This document shows, piece after piece, positions 15,340 through 24,083 of a stretch of DNA of 38,369 bases. Within the stretch, counting starts at the first letter, position 1; the number at the start of each line of letters is the position of its first letter. A program made the position numbers and the translations under genes. Source of the stretch: Dehalococcoidia bacterium (GTDB taxonomy: Bacteria > Chloroflexota > Dehalococcoidia > DSTF01 > JACRBR01). The stretch covers positions 1-38,369 of the forward strand of contig JAKFYB010000031.1 in the NCBI GenBank assembly GCA_021731085.1, in the 5' to 3' direction. The notes under the pieces were generated by a model. The model made no database searches. It worked only from the letters and a program-made list of their open reading frames with translations, and was not told the origin of the DNA.

Positions 15340-15780
15340 ATGGAAGCTGAATGGCGACGCGCCGCTGCGTACGTCCTCTGCCGCGACGGTGACGGCCGCA
15401 TTCTGCTGACGCGCTTCGTGCACGAGGGTAGCCCTGACGCCGGAAAGTGGACGATGCCCGGCGGCGGCATGGAGTGGGGCGAGGACCCGATCGAGACGGC
15501 CGCGCGCGAGTTCGAAGAAGAGACAGGACTGGACGTCGACATCGGCCGCGTCCTCGGCGTGTTCTCGCGCTGGTACACGGCCGACGAGTCAGCCCGCGGC
15601 AAGGCCGGTCACGTCATCGGCATCGTCTACGAAGGCACGAACATGCGCGGCGTCCTCCGCACAGAATTCTCGCGCGACCCCGACAACACCACGGATGCCG
15701 CAGCCTGGTTCACGCTCGACGAAGCACGCGCACTCCCGCACGTCGAGCTGGTGACGTACTGCCTTGAGTTGTGTGATTGA
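15340..15780 (+). CDS. Nudix hydrolase
   Basis: A 146-residue Nudix protein that hydrolyses nucleoside-diphosphate-linked compounds using magnesium. The Nudix box is complete: from GGMEWGE through AAREFEEETGL it fits G-x5-E-x7-R-E-hydrophobic-x-E-E-x-G-hydrophobic. AAGGAGGA at 15325-15332 gives a strong start at ATG15340. There is no extra domain, so the substrate could be an oxidised nucleotide, ADP-ribose or a dinucleotide. The gene follows a kinase-like gene by 42 bp and runs head-on into the SirB1-like gene, with 16 bp between the stop codons. Confidence 0.92.
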   Translation: MEAEWRRAAAYVLCRDGDGRILLTRFVHEGSPDAGKWTMPGGGMEWGEDPIETAAREFEEETGLDVDIGRVLGVFSRWYTADESARGKAGHVIGIVYEGTNMRGVLRTEFSRDPDNTTDAAAWFTLDEARALPHVELVTYCLELCD

Positions 15781-15796
15781 AGGAACGCGGTCCGGT

Positions 15797-16525
15797 CTAC
15801 ACCAGGCGTCGCAGCTCCGACGCCAACCGCAGGTCGTTGGCGGCGCGCGGCTCGATGCACAGCGCCAACTCCACCATCTCCAAGCAGCGCGCGTACTCTT
15901 GGCGGTTGAGGTAGATCTGCTTCAGGTTGTTGAGCATGCGGGCGAGGATTTCGGGCGGTGTCACTGCGGGCGCGATCTCCGGCACGGCCGACGCATCGAA
16001 GCCGGCCGCAGACGCGATCTGCGCGACGTCGTCCGGTTCGAGAATGACGCCGCGGTGGAACGGATCGATGAGCACGTCGCCATCATCGTCGTCGCGATAG
16101 CGCACGAGAAAGTGGCCCGGCATGCCAGCGCCCTCGACCGGCAGCCCCATCCGCCGCCCGATCTCGATGTACACCACGGCCAGCGTGATCGGGATGCCGA
16201 GCTTTCGTTCGAGCACGTCGTTGAGGAAGCTGTTGCGCGGGTCGTAGTAGTCGTCGTGATTGCCGCGCAGCCCGACTCCGCCGTGCGCTTCGTCGTCGAA
16301 GAGGTACTCGCTCAGCATGTTGGCGACCGCAAACGGCGCAGTCTCTCCGCCGAGCCTGCGCGCCGCCTCCACCGCCATCACGTCGATCTGGCGCACGTAG
16401 GCCGCCCGATCCAGCTCCGGGTACGCCGTCTGCGCGATGATCAGCGCCGCATCGGTCAGGTCGATCGCGTCGGCGGGCGCCGAAACGGCGGCAGCGAACT
16501 CCCTGCGAGTGTCTTCGAAAGTCAT
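15797..16525 (-). CDS. SirB1-family transglutaminase-like protein with C-terminal TPR
   Basis: A 242-residue protein of the SirB1/YchA family (Transglut_core2). The diagnostic segment runs from about residue 97: PRNSFLNDVLERKLGIPI, then TLAVVYIEIGRRMGLPVEG and MPGHFLVRY. Family members have a transglutaminase-like fold followed by tetratricopeptide-like helices, here NNLKQIYLNRQEYARCLEMV. Their biochemical function is not firmly known. The start is taken as ATG16525, where the family-like MTFEDTRREF begins; an upstream in-frame ATG is possible, and AGAAG is the only weak ribosome-binding site. Confidence 0.82.
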   Translation of the reverse strand: MTFEDTRREFAAAVSAPADAIDLTDAALIIAQTAYPELDRAAYVRQIDVMAVEAARRLGGETAPFAVANMLSEYLFDDEAHGGVGLRGNHDDYYDPRNSFLNDVLERKLGIPITLAVVYIEIGRRMGLPVEGAGMPGHFLVRYRDDDDGDVLIDPFHRGVILEPDDVAQIASAAGFDASAVPEIAPAVTPPEILARMLNNLKQIYLNRQEYARCLEMVELALCIEPRAANDLRLASELRRLV

Positions 16526-16641
16526 GACTTCTAGAGTATCGGCCCGCATCGCAACCCTGTGGCGCCGCCGTCCTCTCGCGCGGCGCCACTTCCCGCAGAT
16601 TCGACCCACCCGTACACTGGCGATCGCCTCAGTTCGGCCAC

Positions 16642-16679
16642 CGACGACCGACGACCGACGACGACCGACGACCGACGAC
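16642..16679 (+). repeat. CGACGAC heptad array upstream of the GH1 gene
   Basis: Five copies of CGACGAC (complement GTCGTCG, the same GGTCGTC phase as at 7642) occupy 16642-16679, interrupted by one extra GAC after the third copy. The array ends directly before the AGGAG ribosome-binding site of the GH1 gene at 16681-16685, so changes in copy number could move the promoter relative to the gene. Confidence 0.8.
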
Positions 16680-16692
16680 CAGGAGCCACCAC

Positions 16693-18048
16693 ATGAAGAA
16701 GATGACCTTCCCGGCGGGATTCAGCTGGGGCACCGCCACCGCCTCGTACCAGGTGGAGGGCGCGTGGGACGAGGACGGCAAGGGCGAGTCGATCTGGGAT
16801 CGCTTCTCGCACACCGAGGGCCGCATCGCCACCGGCGACACCGGCGACGTGGCGTGCGACCAGTACCACCGCTACGCCGAGGACGCCGCGATCATGAAGC
16901 AGATCGGCATGCGGGGGTATCGCTTCAGTGTGTCGTGGTCGCGGATCTTTCCGGACGCGTCGGGGAAGGTGAACCAGGCGGGGTTGGACTACTACAGCCG
17001 CCTCACCGACGAACTGCTGAAGAACGGCGTCATGCCCTTCCCGACGCTGTACCACTGGGACCTGCCACAGTGGCTGCAGGACCAGGGCGGCTGGGCGAAC
17101 CGCGACATCATCACGCACTTCGCGACGTACGCCGAGACCGTCGTCAACGCGCTCGGCGACCGCATCAAGAACTGGATGGTCTTCAACGAGCCGTGGGTGT
17201 TCGTGTACCTCGGCTACCTCTACGGCGTGCACGCGCCCGGTATCCGCGACAGCGATCTCGGCGTGAAGGCGTCGCACATCGTGAACCTCGCGCAGGCATC
17301 GGCGATGAAGGCGATGCGAGCAACGGGCAAGATCGAGCAGGTCGGCAGCGCGTACAGCATGGCGTCGACGTATCCGTACTCCGACAGCGCCGACGACAAG
17401 GCCGCGGCCGAACGCCAGCACGCGTGGAACAACGTCTGGTTCCTCGACCCATCGATCAAAGGCGCGTACCCGAACGCCTACATCGAGCAGGAGAAGATGC
17501 TGCGCAAGATGGATGTGCGCCCCGGCGACATGGAGGCCTGCGTCGAGAAGCCGGACTTTATCGGCATCAACCTCTACCAGCGCTCGATCGTCGAGAACGA
17601 CCCGAACAACCGTAACCTCGGCCTGCGCCAGCACCGCGGCCCCGGCCCGCAGACGGCGTTCGGCTGGGAGATCTGGCCGGCGGCGCTGTACCAGATGATC
17701 AAGCGCATCGATAAGGACTACGGCCTGCCGATCTACATCACCGAGAACGGTTGCAGCTTCCCGACCGGCCCCGACGCGAATGGCCGCGTGCCCGACCAGG
17801 ACCGGATCGACTTCTACCACGGCTTCGTCGGGCAGGTCGGGCGGGCGATCGATGAGGGCTGCGATGTGCGTGGCTACTACGGTTGGACGCTCATCGACAA
17901 CTTCGAGTGGGCGGAGGGCTTCCGCCAGCGCTTCGGCATCGTGCATGTAGACTTCGAGACGCAGAAGCGCACGATCAAGGACAGCGGCTACTGGTTCCGC
18001 GACCTAATCGCCGCGAACGAGATCGAGTACGACGAAACGCTTGTTTAG
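16693..18048 (+). CDS. Glycoside hydrolase family 1 beta-glucosidase
   Basis: A 451-residue GH1 retaining beta-glycosidase, cytoplasmic by its lack of a signal peptide. It begins with the GH1 N-terminal signature FPAGFSWGTATASYQVEG (6-23). The acid/base Glu166 is in FNEPW and the nucleophile Glu351 in ITENG. HWDLPQWL (121-128) and the C-terminal NFEWAEGF complete the glycone-binding site. Length is normal for the family. It probably cleaves cellobiose or other beta-linked glucosides or galactosides. AGGAG 7 bases upstream supports ATG16693. Heptad repeats lie directly before the gene and start again at its TAG stop. No transporter or sugar regulator is adjacent. Confidence 0.96.
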   Translation: MKKMTFPAGFSWGTATASYQVEGAWDEDGKGESIWDRFSHTEGRIATGDTGDVACDQYHRYAEDAAIMKQIGMRGYRFSVSWSRIFPDASGKVNQAGLDYYSRLTDELLKNGVMPFPTLYHWDLPQWLQDQGGWANRDIITHFATYAETVVNALGDRIKNWMVFNEPWVFVYLGYLYGVHAPGIRDSDLGVKASHIVNLAQASAMKAMRATGKIEQVGSAYSMASTYPYSDSADDKAAAERQHAWNNVWFLDPSIKGAYPNAYIEQEKMLRKMDVRPGDMEACVEKPDFIGINLYQRSIVENDPNNRNLGLRQHRGPGPQTAFGWEIWPAALYQMIKRIDKDYGLPIYITENGCSFPTGPDANGRVPDQDRIDFYHGFVGQVGRAIDEGCDVRGYYGWTLIDNFEWAEGFRQRFGIVHVDFETQKRTIKDSGYWFRDLIAANEIEYDETLV

Positions 18049-18074
18049 GTGACAGGTGACCGGTTACAGGTGAC
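18047..18074 (+). repeat. AGGTGAC heptad array starting in the GH1 stop codon
   Basis: Four heptads, AGGTGAC, AGGTGAC, CGGTTAC, AGGTGAC, start within the TAG stop of the GH1 gene. A degenerate E-type element (GTAGGGGC...GCGCCC) follows at 18080-18103. Confidence 0.75.
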
Positions 18075-18126
18075 AGTCGCGTAGGGGCACAGCAGGCTGC
18101 GCCCACAGAGGCGGAGACGAATCGCA

Positions 18127-18429
18127 ATGCCAACAGAGATGGCCATCCTCGAACTGAATGCCGCCGACCTCGGCACGCTCGAGCTCGAGAACGACCTCTG
18201 GGTCGCGTACATCGACCTTGTCGGCGAAGTGCCGTATGTGCCTAGCGTCGTGCGCGTCGGCGGCAAGGACTACACGTACGTGATGAGCGCGATCGTGTTC
18301 GGGCATGGCGCTGAGCTTCCGGCGAAGGTGCGCGAGCTGCGGGCCGCGGGCAAAGCCGTGCTTGTTATCCAACGCGGGTCGTCGGGCAGCGGCGGCAAGA
18401 ACGAACGCTACATCGTCTTCGCGTCATAG
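18127..18429 (+). CDS. Small hypothetical protein
   Basis: A 100-residue acidic, soluble protein of unknown family. It has alternating short strands (LWVAYIDLVG, KDYTYVMSAIVFG, AVLVIQRG) and a Gly/Ser turn near the end, suggesting a compact alpha/beta fold. GGAG at 18112-18115 precedes ATG18127; ATG18139 is an alternative. Codon use matches the neighbouring real genes, which supports coding. It lies 80 bp after the GH1 gene and 29 bp before a small zinc-binding-type gene in the same direction, so these two may form an operon. Confidence 0.65.
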   Translation: MPTEMAILELNAADLGTLELENDLWVAYIDLVGEVPYVPSVVRVGGKDYTYVMSAIVFGHGAELPAKVRELRAAGKAVLVIQRGSSGSGGKNERYIVFAS

Positions 18430-18458
18430 TTCTTAACACCTAGCCCCTACGAGCAACG

Positions 18459-18650
18459 ATGCCTCCCAAGAAAAAACTCAACGAACCCCACGTCAAACTC
18501 TACGAGGCCGACTGCGAACTGTGTGGCCGGCACTACGAAGGCAACTTCCCGATGTGGGTGCGCATCCCCGACTTCCCGTGCATTTGCGGACACACGGTGA
18601 AGGCACCGCAGAGTCAGGGTGGGTACAACGACTACTCGTACGACGATTGA
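18459..18650 (+). CDS. Small Cys-rich (zinc-ribbon-like) protein
   Basis: A 63-residue protein with a basic start (PPKKK), Cys19-x2-Cys22 and Cys41-x-Cys43 followed by His45. The arrangement suggests a small zinc-binding fold, but spacing of the second pair is not a standard zinc ribbon. The C-terminus is rich in Tyr and Asp (NDYSYDD). I do not recognise the family. C-ending codons and the paired cysteines argue for a real gene. It follows the 100-residue hypothetical gene closely and converges on the flavoprotein gene. Confidence 0.6.
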   Translation: MPPKKKLNEPHVKLYEADCELCGRHYEGNFPMWVRIPDFPCICGHTVKAPQSQGGYNDYSYDD

Positions 18651-18682
18651 ACTACGCGACAGTTGGGCTGACCGCTGACCCG

Positions 18683-19822
18683 CTACTCCGACAACCCAAA
18701 CCAGCGCCGCCTGCGGCTCGCACCGAACTCGTCCTTCTCCGCCGTGATGGCGGGGGATGGGCCGGAGATGCTGCCTGTGGGCGACGGGCCTGAGAAGAAG
18801 TCGACATCCACGCGGCCGACGCTGCCCGCGCCGAACTCGATATAGCAACCACCGTCGCCCTTGTACCCCGCGGGGGACGCAGTTCCCCGCGCTTCGGCAA
18901 TGATCGACGCGGCGACGATCTTGGCCGCGCCCTCCGAGAACACGCCTGCCTTCGGTGTGCCGACGCTCGTCACGTCGCCGACGGCGTATACGCCCGGGTA
19001 CTTCGTCTTGAGATCGCTGCGGCTCACGGGGATCCAGCCATCCTCCGTCATGCCGCTCGCCGCGACGACGTCCGGCACGAGGTGCTTGGGCACGCCGAGG
19101 AACAGGTCGAACGGCATCTCGCTGCCGTCATCGAGGATCGCGGCGTGTTTCGCAGGATCGATCGCGCGCACGAGCTTGCCCGGCACGAACGTAATCCCGC
19201 GCTCGACGAACGCGGCCATCAGCGCCTTCGATGCTTCGGGCGCAGGCGGGATCGGTACGCCGAACGGCATCACGATGCTGATCTGGCACGAGTCGCGCAC
19301 GCCGCGTTCGGTGAGGTAGTCGTGGAGTAGCAGCGCGCACTCGCTCGGCGCCGGTGGGCATTTGAACGGCGTCGATGTCACGCCGACGATAGCGTGACCG
19401 CTCGTGAACTTCGGCAGCGCCTCGCGCAGCCGCTCCGCTCCTGCGAACGAATAGAACTCATTGCCGCCCTCCGCCAGCCCGGGCGTCGCGGCGATGTCGT
19501 AGTCCGCGCCCAGTGCCACGACGAGCACGTCGGCGTCGTACGTGCCGCCGTCCGTCGTCACGCGGCGCGCGTCGGCGTCGATCGCGGTCACCGCCTCCTG
19601 CCGGAAACGCACGCCGGGCTTGGCGATGTTGCTGTACGAGACGCGCACCGCGTCTGCCGTCTTGCGCCCGAACATCACGTCGAGCTTCGAGTACCCGAAG
19701 TAGAAGTGGTCCGACTTGTCGATCAGCGTCAGGTCGAGGTCGTTGCCGAGCGCCTCCGACAACAGCGTCGTCAACTCCAGCCCGCCAAAACCCGCGCCGA
19801 GTACGACTACCTTCAGTGCCAT
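18683..19822 (-). CDS. FAD-dependent oxidoreductase, sulfide:quinone reductase-like
   Basis: A 379-residue two-dinucleotide-fold flavoprotein. GAGFGG (residues 9-14) is the FAD ADP-binding loop, and YAVGDVTSV near residue 300 is the second FAD motif. TPFKCPPAPSEC (151-162) matches the Cys-containing segment of sulfide:quinone oxidoreductase and flavocytochrome c sulfide dehydrogenase relatives. Cys155, Cys162 and Cys179 are candidates, but the exact catalytic Cys triad is not certain. An NADH or polysulfide role is possible. No membrane helix is obvious. GGAGG lies 5 bases before ATG19822 on the minus strand. The O-methyltransferase gene is 48 bp upstream on the same strand. Confidence 0.82.
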   Translation of the reverse strand: MALKVVVLGAGFGGLELTTLLSEALGNDLDLTLIDKSDHFYFGYSKLDVMFGRKTADAVRVSYSNIAKPGVRFRQEAVTAIDADARRVTTDGGTYDADVLVVALGADYDIAATPGLAEGGNEFYSFAGAERLREALPKFTSGHAIVGVTSTPFKCPPAPSECALLLHDYLTERGVRDSCQISIVMPFGVPIPPAPEASKALMAAFVERGITFVPGKLVRAIDPAKHAAILDDGSEMPFDLFLGVPKHLVPDVVAASGMTEDGWIPVSRSDLKTKYPGVYAVGDVTSVGTPKAGVFSEGAAKIVAASIIAEARGTASPAGYKGDGGCYIEFGAGSVGRVDVDFFSGPSPTGSISGPSPAITAEKDEFGASRRRRWFGLSE

Positions 19823-19870
19823 GAATCCTCCATCAATGCGTGATGGTTGGCAGTGTAAGTCGCGCCGCGC

Positions 19871-20518
19871 TTACGCTCGTAGGCTCAGCGCCAAACCACC
19901 CGGCAGGAACGCGGTGTTGAGTCGTGGGTCACGCAGGAGCGCTTCGCGATACTGGGCTGCGGCAGCGAGGTACGGTGCGTCCGGCACATGCACGCCGAGA
20001 AACAGGTTCGAACTGATCAGCAGACCACCTGCGCGAAGCAGTCGCACTAAGTCCTCGAACATCGCCGGGTATTCGCCCGGATCGCCGTCGACGAAGATCA
20101 GATCGTACTCCGGCGACAGTCCTGTGACCGTTGTCGCCGCCGACGCTTCGAGCACGGTCACGCGGCGCGACGCACCAGCCTGCTCGAAGATCGCCCGCGC
20201 AAGGCGAGCATGCTCCGCGTCAGCTTCGCACGAGTCAATTGTTGCCTCAGTGCCGCCACCATCGAGCAGCCACAACGCGCTGTACCCGAGGCCACATCCC
20301 ACTTCGAGCATGCGCCTCGCACCCGAAACGCGCGCCAGTACGCCAAGCAGCGCGCCGCTGCTCGTGGGGTACACATCGCACGACGGCCCGTGCTCAGCTC
20401 GATGCATCTCCGAACGGGAGTAGACGTGGCCGAACCGATCCTGGGCAGTTCGCTGCTGTGCGACCCAGTCCGCCACCATCTCGACGCTCGTCGGCTCCTC
20501 GTATTCCGGTAGAAGCAT
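19871..20518 (-). CDS. SAM-dependent O-methyltransferase-like protein
   Basis: A 215-residue class I methyltransferase resembling the catechol/caffeoyl-CoA O-methyltransferase group (Methyltransf_3). Motif I is [15 protein letters not shown], the acidic post-motif is [13 protein letters not shown], and [13 protein letters not shown] corresponds to the metal- and SAM-proximal Asp region. The family methylates hydroxyl groups of small aromatics, but the substrate is not evident. The gene is divergent from hemB, with 52 bp between the starts, and may be cotranscribed with the flavoprotein gene downstream. Confidence 0.82.
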   Translation of the reverse strand: MLLPEYEEPTSVEMVADWVAQQRTAQDRFGHVYSRSEMHRAEHGPSCDVYPTSSGALLGVLARVSGARRMLEVGCGLGYSALWLLDGGGTEATIDSCEADAEHARLARAIFEQAGASRRVTVLEASAATTVTGLSPEYDLIFVDGDPGEYPAMFEDLVRLLRAGGLLISSNLFLGVHVPDAPYLAAAAQYREALLRDPRLNTAFLPGGLALSLRA

Positions 20519-20558
20519 CGCTGATTCTACATCCGCGCAGGCGGCTCGTCCGTCGATC

Positions 20559-20564
20559 TACACT
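20559..20564 (+). promoter_or_regulatory. Possible -10 box for a leaderless hemB transcript
   Basis: TACACT ends 6 bases before ATG20571, and no Shine-Dalgarno sequence is present, which fits a leaderless promoter. I see no clear -35 box, so this is tentative. Confidence 0.3.
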
Positions 20565-20570
20565 GTTCTT

Positions 20571-21569
20571 ATGACGATCACGCAGCTGACTACTCGGGAG
20601 GGCTTCGCGCGACACCGCCGTTTGCGGCAGTCGGCCGGGCTGCGGCGGCTGGTGGCGGAGACGCGGCTGTCGCCTGCGGACTTCGTGTACCCGCTGTTCG
20701 TCACGCACGGCACGAACATCCGCGCCGAGATCCCATCGATGCCCGGCCAGTACCACATCTCCATCGACCAGGTGCACCGCGAGGCCGACGACCTGCGCGC
20801 GCTCGGCATTCCTGCCGTGCTGCTCTTCGGCCTGCCTGCATCGAAGGACGCGACTGGAAGCGAGGCCTATGCCGACGACGGCATCGTCCAGCAGGCCGTG
20901 CGCGCGTTCAAAGCCGCTGATCCGGATATCGTCGTCGTCACCGACGTCTGTCTCTGCGAGTACACCGACCACGGCCACTGCGGCCTCATCGTCGATGGTG
21001 AAGTCGACAACGGCTCGTCGCTCGATGTGCTCGCCCATACCGCACTCTCACACGCACGCGCAGGCGCTGACATCGTCGCGCCGAGCGACATGATGGACGG
21101 CCGTGTCGCCGCCATCCGCGAGACGCTCGACGACGAAGGCTACGTGAACACGCCGATCATGGCGTACAGCGCGAAGTACGCATCCGCGTTCTACGGACCC
21201 TTCCGCGTCGCCGCCGACAGCGCGCCCCAGTTCGGCGATCGGCGCGGCTACCAGATGGACCCGCCGAACGCGCGCGAAGCCCTGCGCGAGATCGAGGCCG
21301 ACATTGCCGAGGGCGCCGACATCGTCATGGTCAAGCCGGCGCTGCCGTACCTAGACGTCATCGCCCGCGCCCGCGCCGAGTTCGACGCACCGCTCGCCGC
21401 CTACAACGTCAGCGGCGAGTACGCGATGATCAAGGCCGCCGGCGAACGCGGCTGGATCGACGAACAGCGCGCCACGCTCGAAACGTTGACGGCGATCAAA
21501 CGCGCGGGGGCGGACATCATTGTCACCTACCACGCGAAGGACGCCGCCCGATGGTTGGCGCAGTCCTGA
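20571..21569 (+). CDS. hemB: Porphobilinogen synthase (delta-aminolevulinate dehydratase)
   Basis: HemB joins two 5-aminolevulinate molecules into porphobilinogen in heme, chlorophyll and B12 synthesis. The 332-residue protein has the metal-site Cys127, Cys129 and Cys137 ([13 protein letters not shown]), Lys202 in the [14 protein letters not shown] segment and the Schiff-base Lys255 in [11 protein letters not shown]. The three Cys indicate a zinc-type enzyme. Length and ends are normal. No other heme genes are nearby. The TGA stop shares its A with the ATG of the following small gene, so the two are probably translationally coupled. Heme supply would serve the P450 in the window, though that link is only contextual. 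Confidence 0.97.
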   Translation: MTITQLTTREGFARHRRLRQSAGLRRLVAETRLSPADFVYPLFVTHGTNIRAEIPSMPGQYHISIDQVHREADDLRALGIPAVLLFGLPASKDATGSEAYADDGIVQQAVRAFKAADPDIVVVTDVCLCEYTDHGHCGLIVDGEVDNGSSLDVLAHTALSHARAGADIVAPSDMMDGRVAAIRETLDDEGYVNTPIMAYSAKYASAFYGPFRVAADSAPQFGDRRGYQMDPPNAREALREIEADIAEGADIVMVKPALPYLDVIARARAEFDAPLAAYNVSGEYAMIKAAGERGWIDEQRATLETLTAIKRAGADIIVTYHAKDAARWLAQS

Positions 21570-21826
21570 TGAGCACCAGAGATGTAAGGCCGTGCCACGA
21601 GATTGTTCTCGAAGCCGCGCAGCGAATCGTGCGACGCACCGGCTTGAATCACTTCTCGATCGACGACGTTGTTCGCGAGTCTCGGGATTTGGGATCGAAG
21701 CATGCGGAGTCGACGATCCGTACTCACGTTACTTCGCGATGCTGCGTTGATGCGCCGGACAATCACCAACCTGTGTACGACTACTTTCGTCGGATTGAGC
21801 GTGGAACGTACGCGCTGGCGAACTAG
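21569..21826 (+). CDS. Small winged-helix-like protein (DUF7669-like), coupled to hemB
   Basis: An 85-residue protein whose ATG21569 overlaps the hemB stop (TGATG). The sequence EIVLEAAQRIVRRTG, FSIDDVVRES and SKHAESTIRTHVTSRCC, followed by an Asp-x-x-x-x-Ile-x-Arg-Gly-x-Tyr end, looks like a small winged-helix DNA-binding unit. It resembles, from memory, the DUF7669 family; the assignment is tentative. The overlap suggests coupled translation and perhaps a regulatory role, but no target is visible. It converges with the phosphotransferase gene with only 2 bp between stops. Confidence 0.65.
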   Translation: MSTRDVRPCHEIVLEAAQRIVRRTGLNHFSIDDVVRESRDLGSKHAESTIRTHVTSRCCVDAPDNHQPVYDYFRRIERGTYALAN

Positions 21827-21828
21827 CT

Positions 21829-22854
21829 CTACCCAAACGCCGTCGCCAGCTTCCAAAACCGATCGCGCGCGACGCCGAGCGTTCCCGCAGGGATTTGCTC
21901 CGCCATTTCTGTTTGCTTCTCGCCGCGGGCTGATCGTGCTGCTACGCCTTCGAGCTGCGCCCAGCCCCAGAACGTGTGCAGCGTCTCCCAGTACGCCAGC
22001 CGCTGGTGGTCAACGGGCATGCGCTCGTTGTAGCGATTGAAGTAGCACCCGCGCAGGTAGTTGCGCGTGAGCTTGAGCAGGGTGCGCTCGACGGCGCTGG
22101 TCGCGGCGACCTGTGAGAACCAGATCAGCGCGACGGTTCGTGCGACATCGCAGTGACGGTCGCCCAGCGCCGCGTCCGACCAGTCGATGACCGTCATCGC
22201 GCCGCCAGCCTCTTCCATCACGTTCAGCGGATGGAAGTCGAGGTGGCATAGCACGATGTCTTCCGTCGCGACGACGGCCTTATGCTCGTCGAGCCAGCGA
22301 TAGCCGTCCTCCATGTGCGTCGCGCCGTGTTCTTCGATGAGGTCGCGCAGCTCCGTGAGTTTGCGTTCGACCAGCGGGCTCTCGTACGGCAGCGGGCAGC
22401 CGTCCGTCGGCAGTGCGTGGAGGTCGGCGTGCAGATCCGCCATGCGCGAGAGCAGCCCTTTCGCCCGCCATGGTTTCGACGTGATGCCCTGGAGCAGCGT
22501 CCCGCCGGCGACGCGCCGCATGACCATGATCGGCAGCCCGAACGATGACGCATGACCTTCGATCGCGAGCGGCCTCAGCGCTGGATACGCAAGCGTGGTG
22601 GCGAACGTCTGGATGGAGGCCTCACGCTCCGCCTTCTCTAACTGTTCCGCGTTCGGGTACACGCGAAGGACGAGCGGTTGTCGCCACTCTTGTTCGAGCG
22701 CGTCACCGCGTACGGAGAACGTGTATATGTATGTGTCGAAGCCGCGTCCCAGGGCGGCCGGCGGCTCGTCGAAGTCCACGGCCGGGCCGAACCGATGCCG
22801 CACGTACGCGAGCAGCGCATCGTGGACATCAGCAACCGCCGCGGGATCGATCAT
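21829..22854 (-). CDS. Phosphotransferase of the APH/choline-kinase fold
   Basis: A 341-residue kinase-like protein with a complete catalytic loop, CHLDFHPLNV (His204, Asp206, His208, Asn211), and the metal Asp224 in VIDWSDAALGD. The N-lobe has RGFDTYIYTF and QPLVLRVYP, and MRRVAGGTL resembles the hinge. The residues are those of an active enzyme, in contrast to the gene at 14446. Length is somewhat greater than typical aminoglycoside kinases, so a different small alcohol substrate is likely. ATG22854 is preceded only by a weak AGGA. The LACTB2-like gene lies 43 bp upstream on the same strand. Confidence 0.85.
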   Translation of the reverse strand: MIDPAAVADVHDALLAYVRHRFGPAVDFDEPPAALGRGFDTYIYTFSVRGDALEQEWRQPLVLRVYPNAEQLEKAEREASIQTFATTLAYPALRPLAIEGHASSFGLPIMVMRRVAGGTLLQGITSKPWRAKGLLSRMADLHADLHALPTDGCPLPYESPLVERKLTELRDLIEEHGATHMEDGYRWLDEHKAVVATEDIVLCHLDFHPLNVMEEAGGAMTVIDWSDAALGDRHCDVARTVALIWFSQVAATSAVERTLLKLTRNYLRGCYFNRYNERMPVDHQRLAYWETLHTFWGWAQLEGVAARSARGEKQTEMAEQIPAGTLGVARDRFWKLATAFG

Positions 22855-22897
22855 GAGGTAGTGTCCTGATGCTCGTCGCTAGGCCTGCCCCAGCGAC

Positions 22898-23821
22898 CTA
22901 CGCCGCGACGACCTTTGTGTCAGGGCCCTTGCCCTCGAGCGTGACCTTGCCCTCATCCTGCAGCTTGTGCAGGTGCGAGAGGATCTGCCCCGTCGCCATA
23001 GACACCAGGTGTTTGTTCAGCTCGGGATAGATCGCCTTGACGATGGACTTCACGTCGTCGCGGCCGTCCGCGAGCAGGCCGACGATCTGCGCCTCCCGCT
23101 GCTCGCGATGTTCGATCAGCTCCTGGATCTTGCGCTGCGGTTCTTTCACGACGGGTCCGTGTCCGGGAACGAGCAGATCGGCGTCGACCGTTTTCATGCG
23201 GTGTAGTGACGCGACGTACTGCGTCATGCTGCCGCTCGGCGGCGGCGGTATGGCCGCCGTACCGACGCCGAGGACGTTGTCGCCGCTGAACAGCACCTTC
23301 TCTTCCGGCACATAGAAGCAGAGGTGGCCGGCGGTGTGGCCCGGCGTGTGCAGGCAATGCACCGTGATGCCGCCCACCTTGATCACGGCGTCGTCCTCGA
23401 CGCACATGTCCGGGACGGCCTTCGCCGCCATCTCGCGCCATTCCTGCGCCTTCTTTCGAAGTTCCTTCTGGTCCTCCGGGATGTCGAAGTCGCCCGTCTC
23501 TTCCTGTGGCGAGAGGAGCCACTTTTCCTCATCGACGTGCAGGACGATCTCGGCGCCAGTGGCCTCCTTTAGCTTCTGTGCGCCGGAGGAGTGATCGTAG
23601 TGGTGGTGCGTCAGCATGATGTACTTCAGCTTCACGTCGCTGTTCGCCTCGAGGAACTCCATCCGCTGCTTGAACGAATCGTCGTCCCCGAACCCGGCGT
23701 CGATGAGCACGCCCTGGCCACCGTCCTTAATAAGGAAGACGTTGGGTGGATACGGCTGCTTGAACCACTCCAGCTCGACGTGAAAGCTCGTGATGTGCGG
23801 CGTGATCTCGATCTGTGCCAT
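22898..23821 (-). CDS. Metallo-beta-lactamase-fold hydrolase, LACTB2-like
   Basis: A 307-residue MBL-fold hydrolase with a dinuclear metal site: His72, His74, Asp76 and His77 (HHHYDH), His162 (TPGHTAGH), Asp181 (FSGDNVLG) and His221 (VPGHGP). The C-terminal segment IQELIEHREQREAQIVGLL followed by a winged-helix-like end is typical of the LACTB2 group, which includes a single-strand endoribonuclease in animals; bacterial members are poorly defined. It is not an antibiotic-resistance lactamase by these features. The start ATG23821 begins the family-like sequence. A D hairpin lies 20 bp upstream. Confidence 0.88.
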   Translation of the reverse strand: MAQIEITPHITSFHVELEWFKQPYPPNVFLIKDGGQGVLIDAGFGDDDSFKQRMEFLEANSDVKLKYIMLTHHHYDHSSGAQKLKEATGAEIVLHVDEEKWLLSPQEETGDFDIPEDQKELRKKAQEWREMAAKAVPDMCVEDDAVIKVGGITVHCLHTPGHTAGHLCFYVPEEKVLFSGDNVLGVGTAAIPPPPSGSMTQYVASLHRMKTVDADLLVPGHGPVVKEPQRKIQELIEHREQREAQIVGLLADGRDDVKSIVKAIYPELNKHLVSMATGQILSHLHKLQDEGKVTLEGKGPDTKVVAA

Positions 23822-23838
23822 CGATTGCTCCGCGTTCC

Positions 23839-23861
23839 GTAGCGCGGGCCTTCAGCCCGCG
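23839..23861 (+). repeat. D-type hairpin repeat
   Basis: GTAGCGCGGGCCTTCAGCCC followed by GCG, a GCGGGC/GCCCGC stem, in the 260-bp gap between the divergent MBL and DUF2231 genes. The rest of that gap shows no gene; CTGTT-TGGC-AACAG at 24008-24021 is a weak dyad. Confidence 0.7.
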
Positions 23862-24083
23862 ATGCGCCGGTCGCCGTCCGAGCCGGATCGGCGCCGCCTA
23901 AGCCACCGGATCGTACGTGAACGAGGCCCATTGCGTCGAGTCGCAGCCAATGCCATGTTTGGTCCGGGCCATTCGGCCCTGACATTCGCATTGACAGTCC
24001 GTCACAACTGTTTGGCAACAGCATCCTGGTGGCCGCAGACCTAGCATGCATTCGAAACAACCAAGCAGATAGAAAGGCCTGAC

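Noticed and set aside
22898-23821. Antibiotic-resistance beta-lactamase
   Set aside because: The metal motifs are shared by the whole MBL fold; the C-terminal winged-helix-like part and lack of a signal peptide fit LACTB2-like hydrolases instead.
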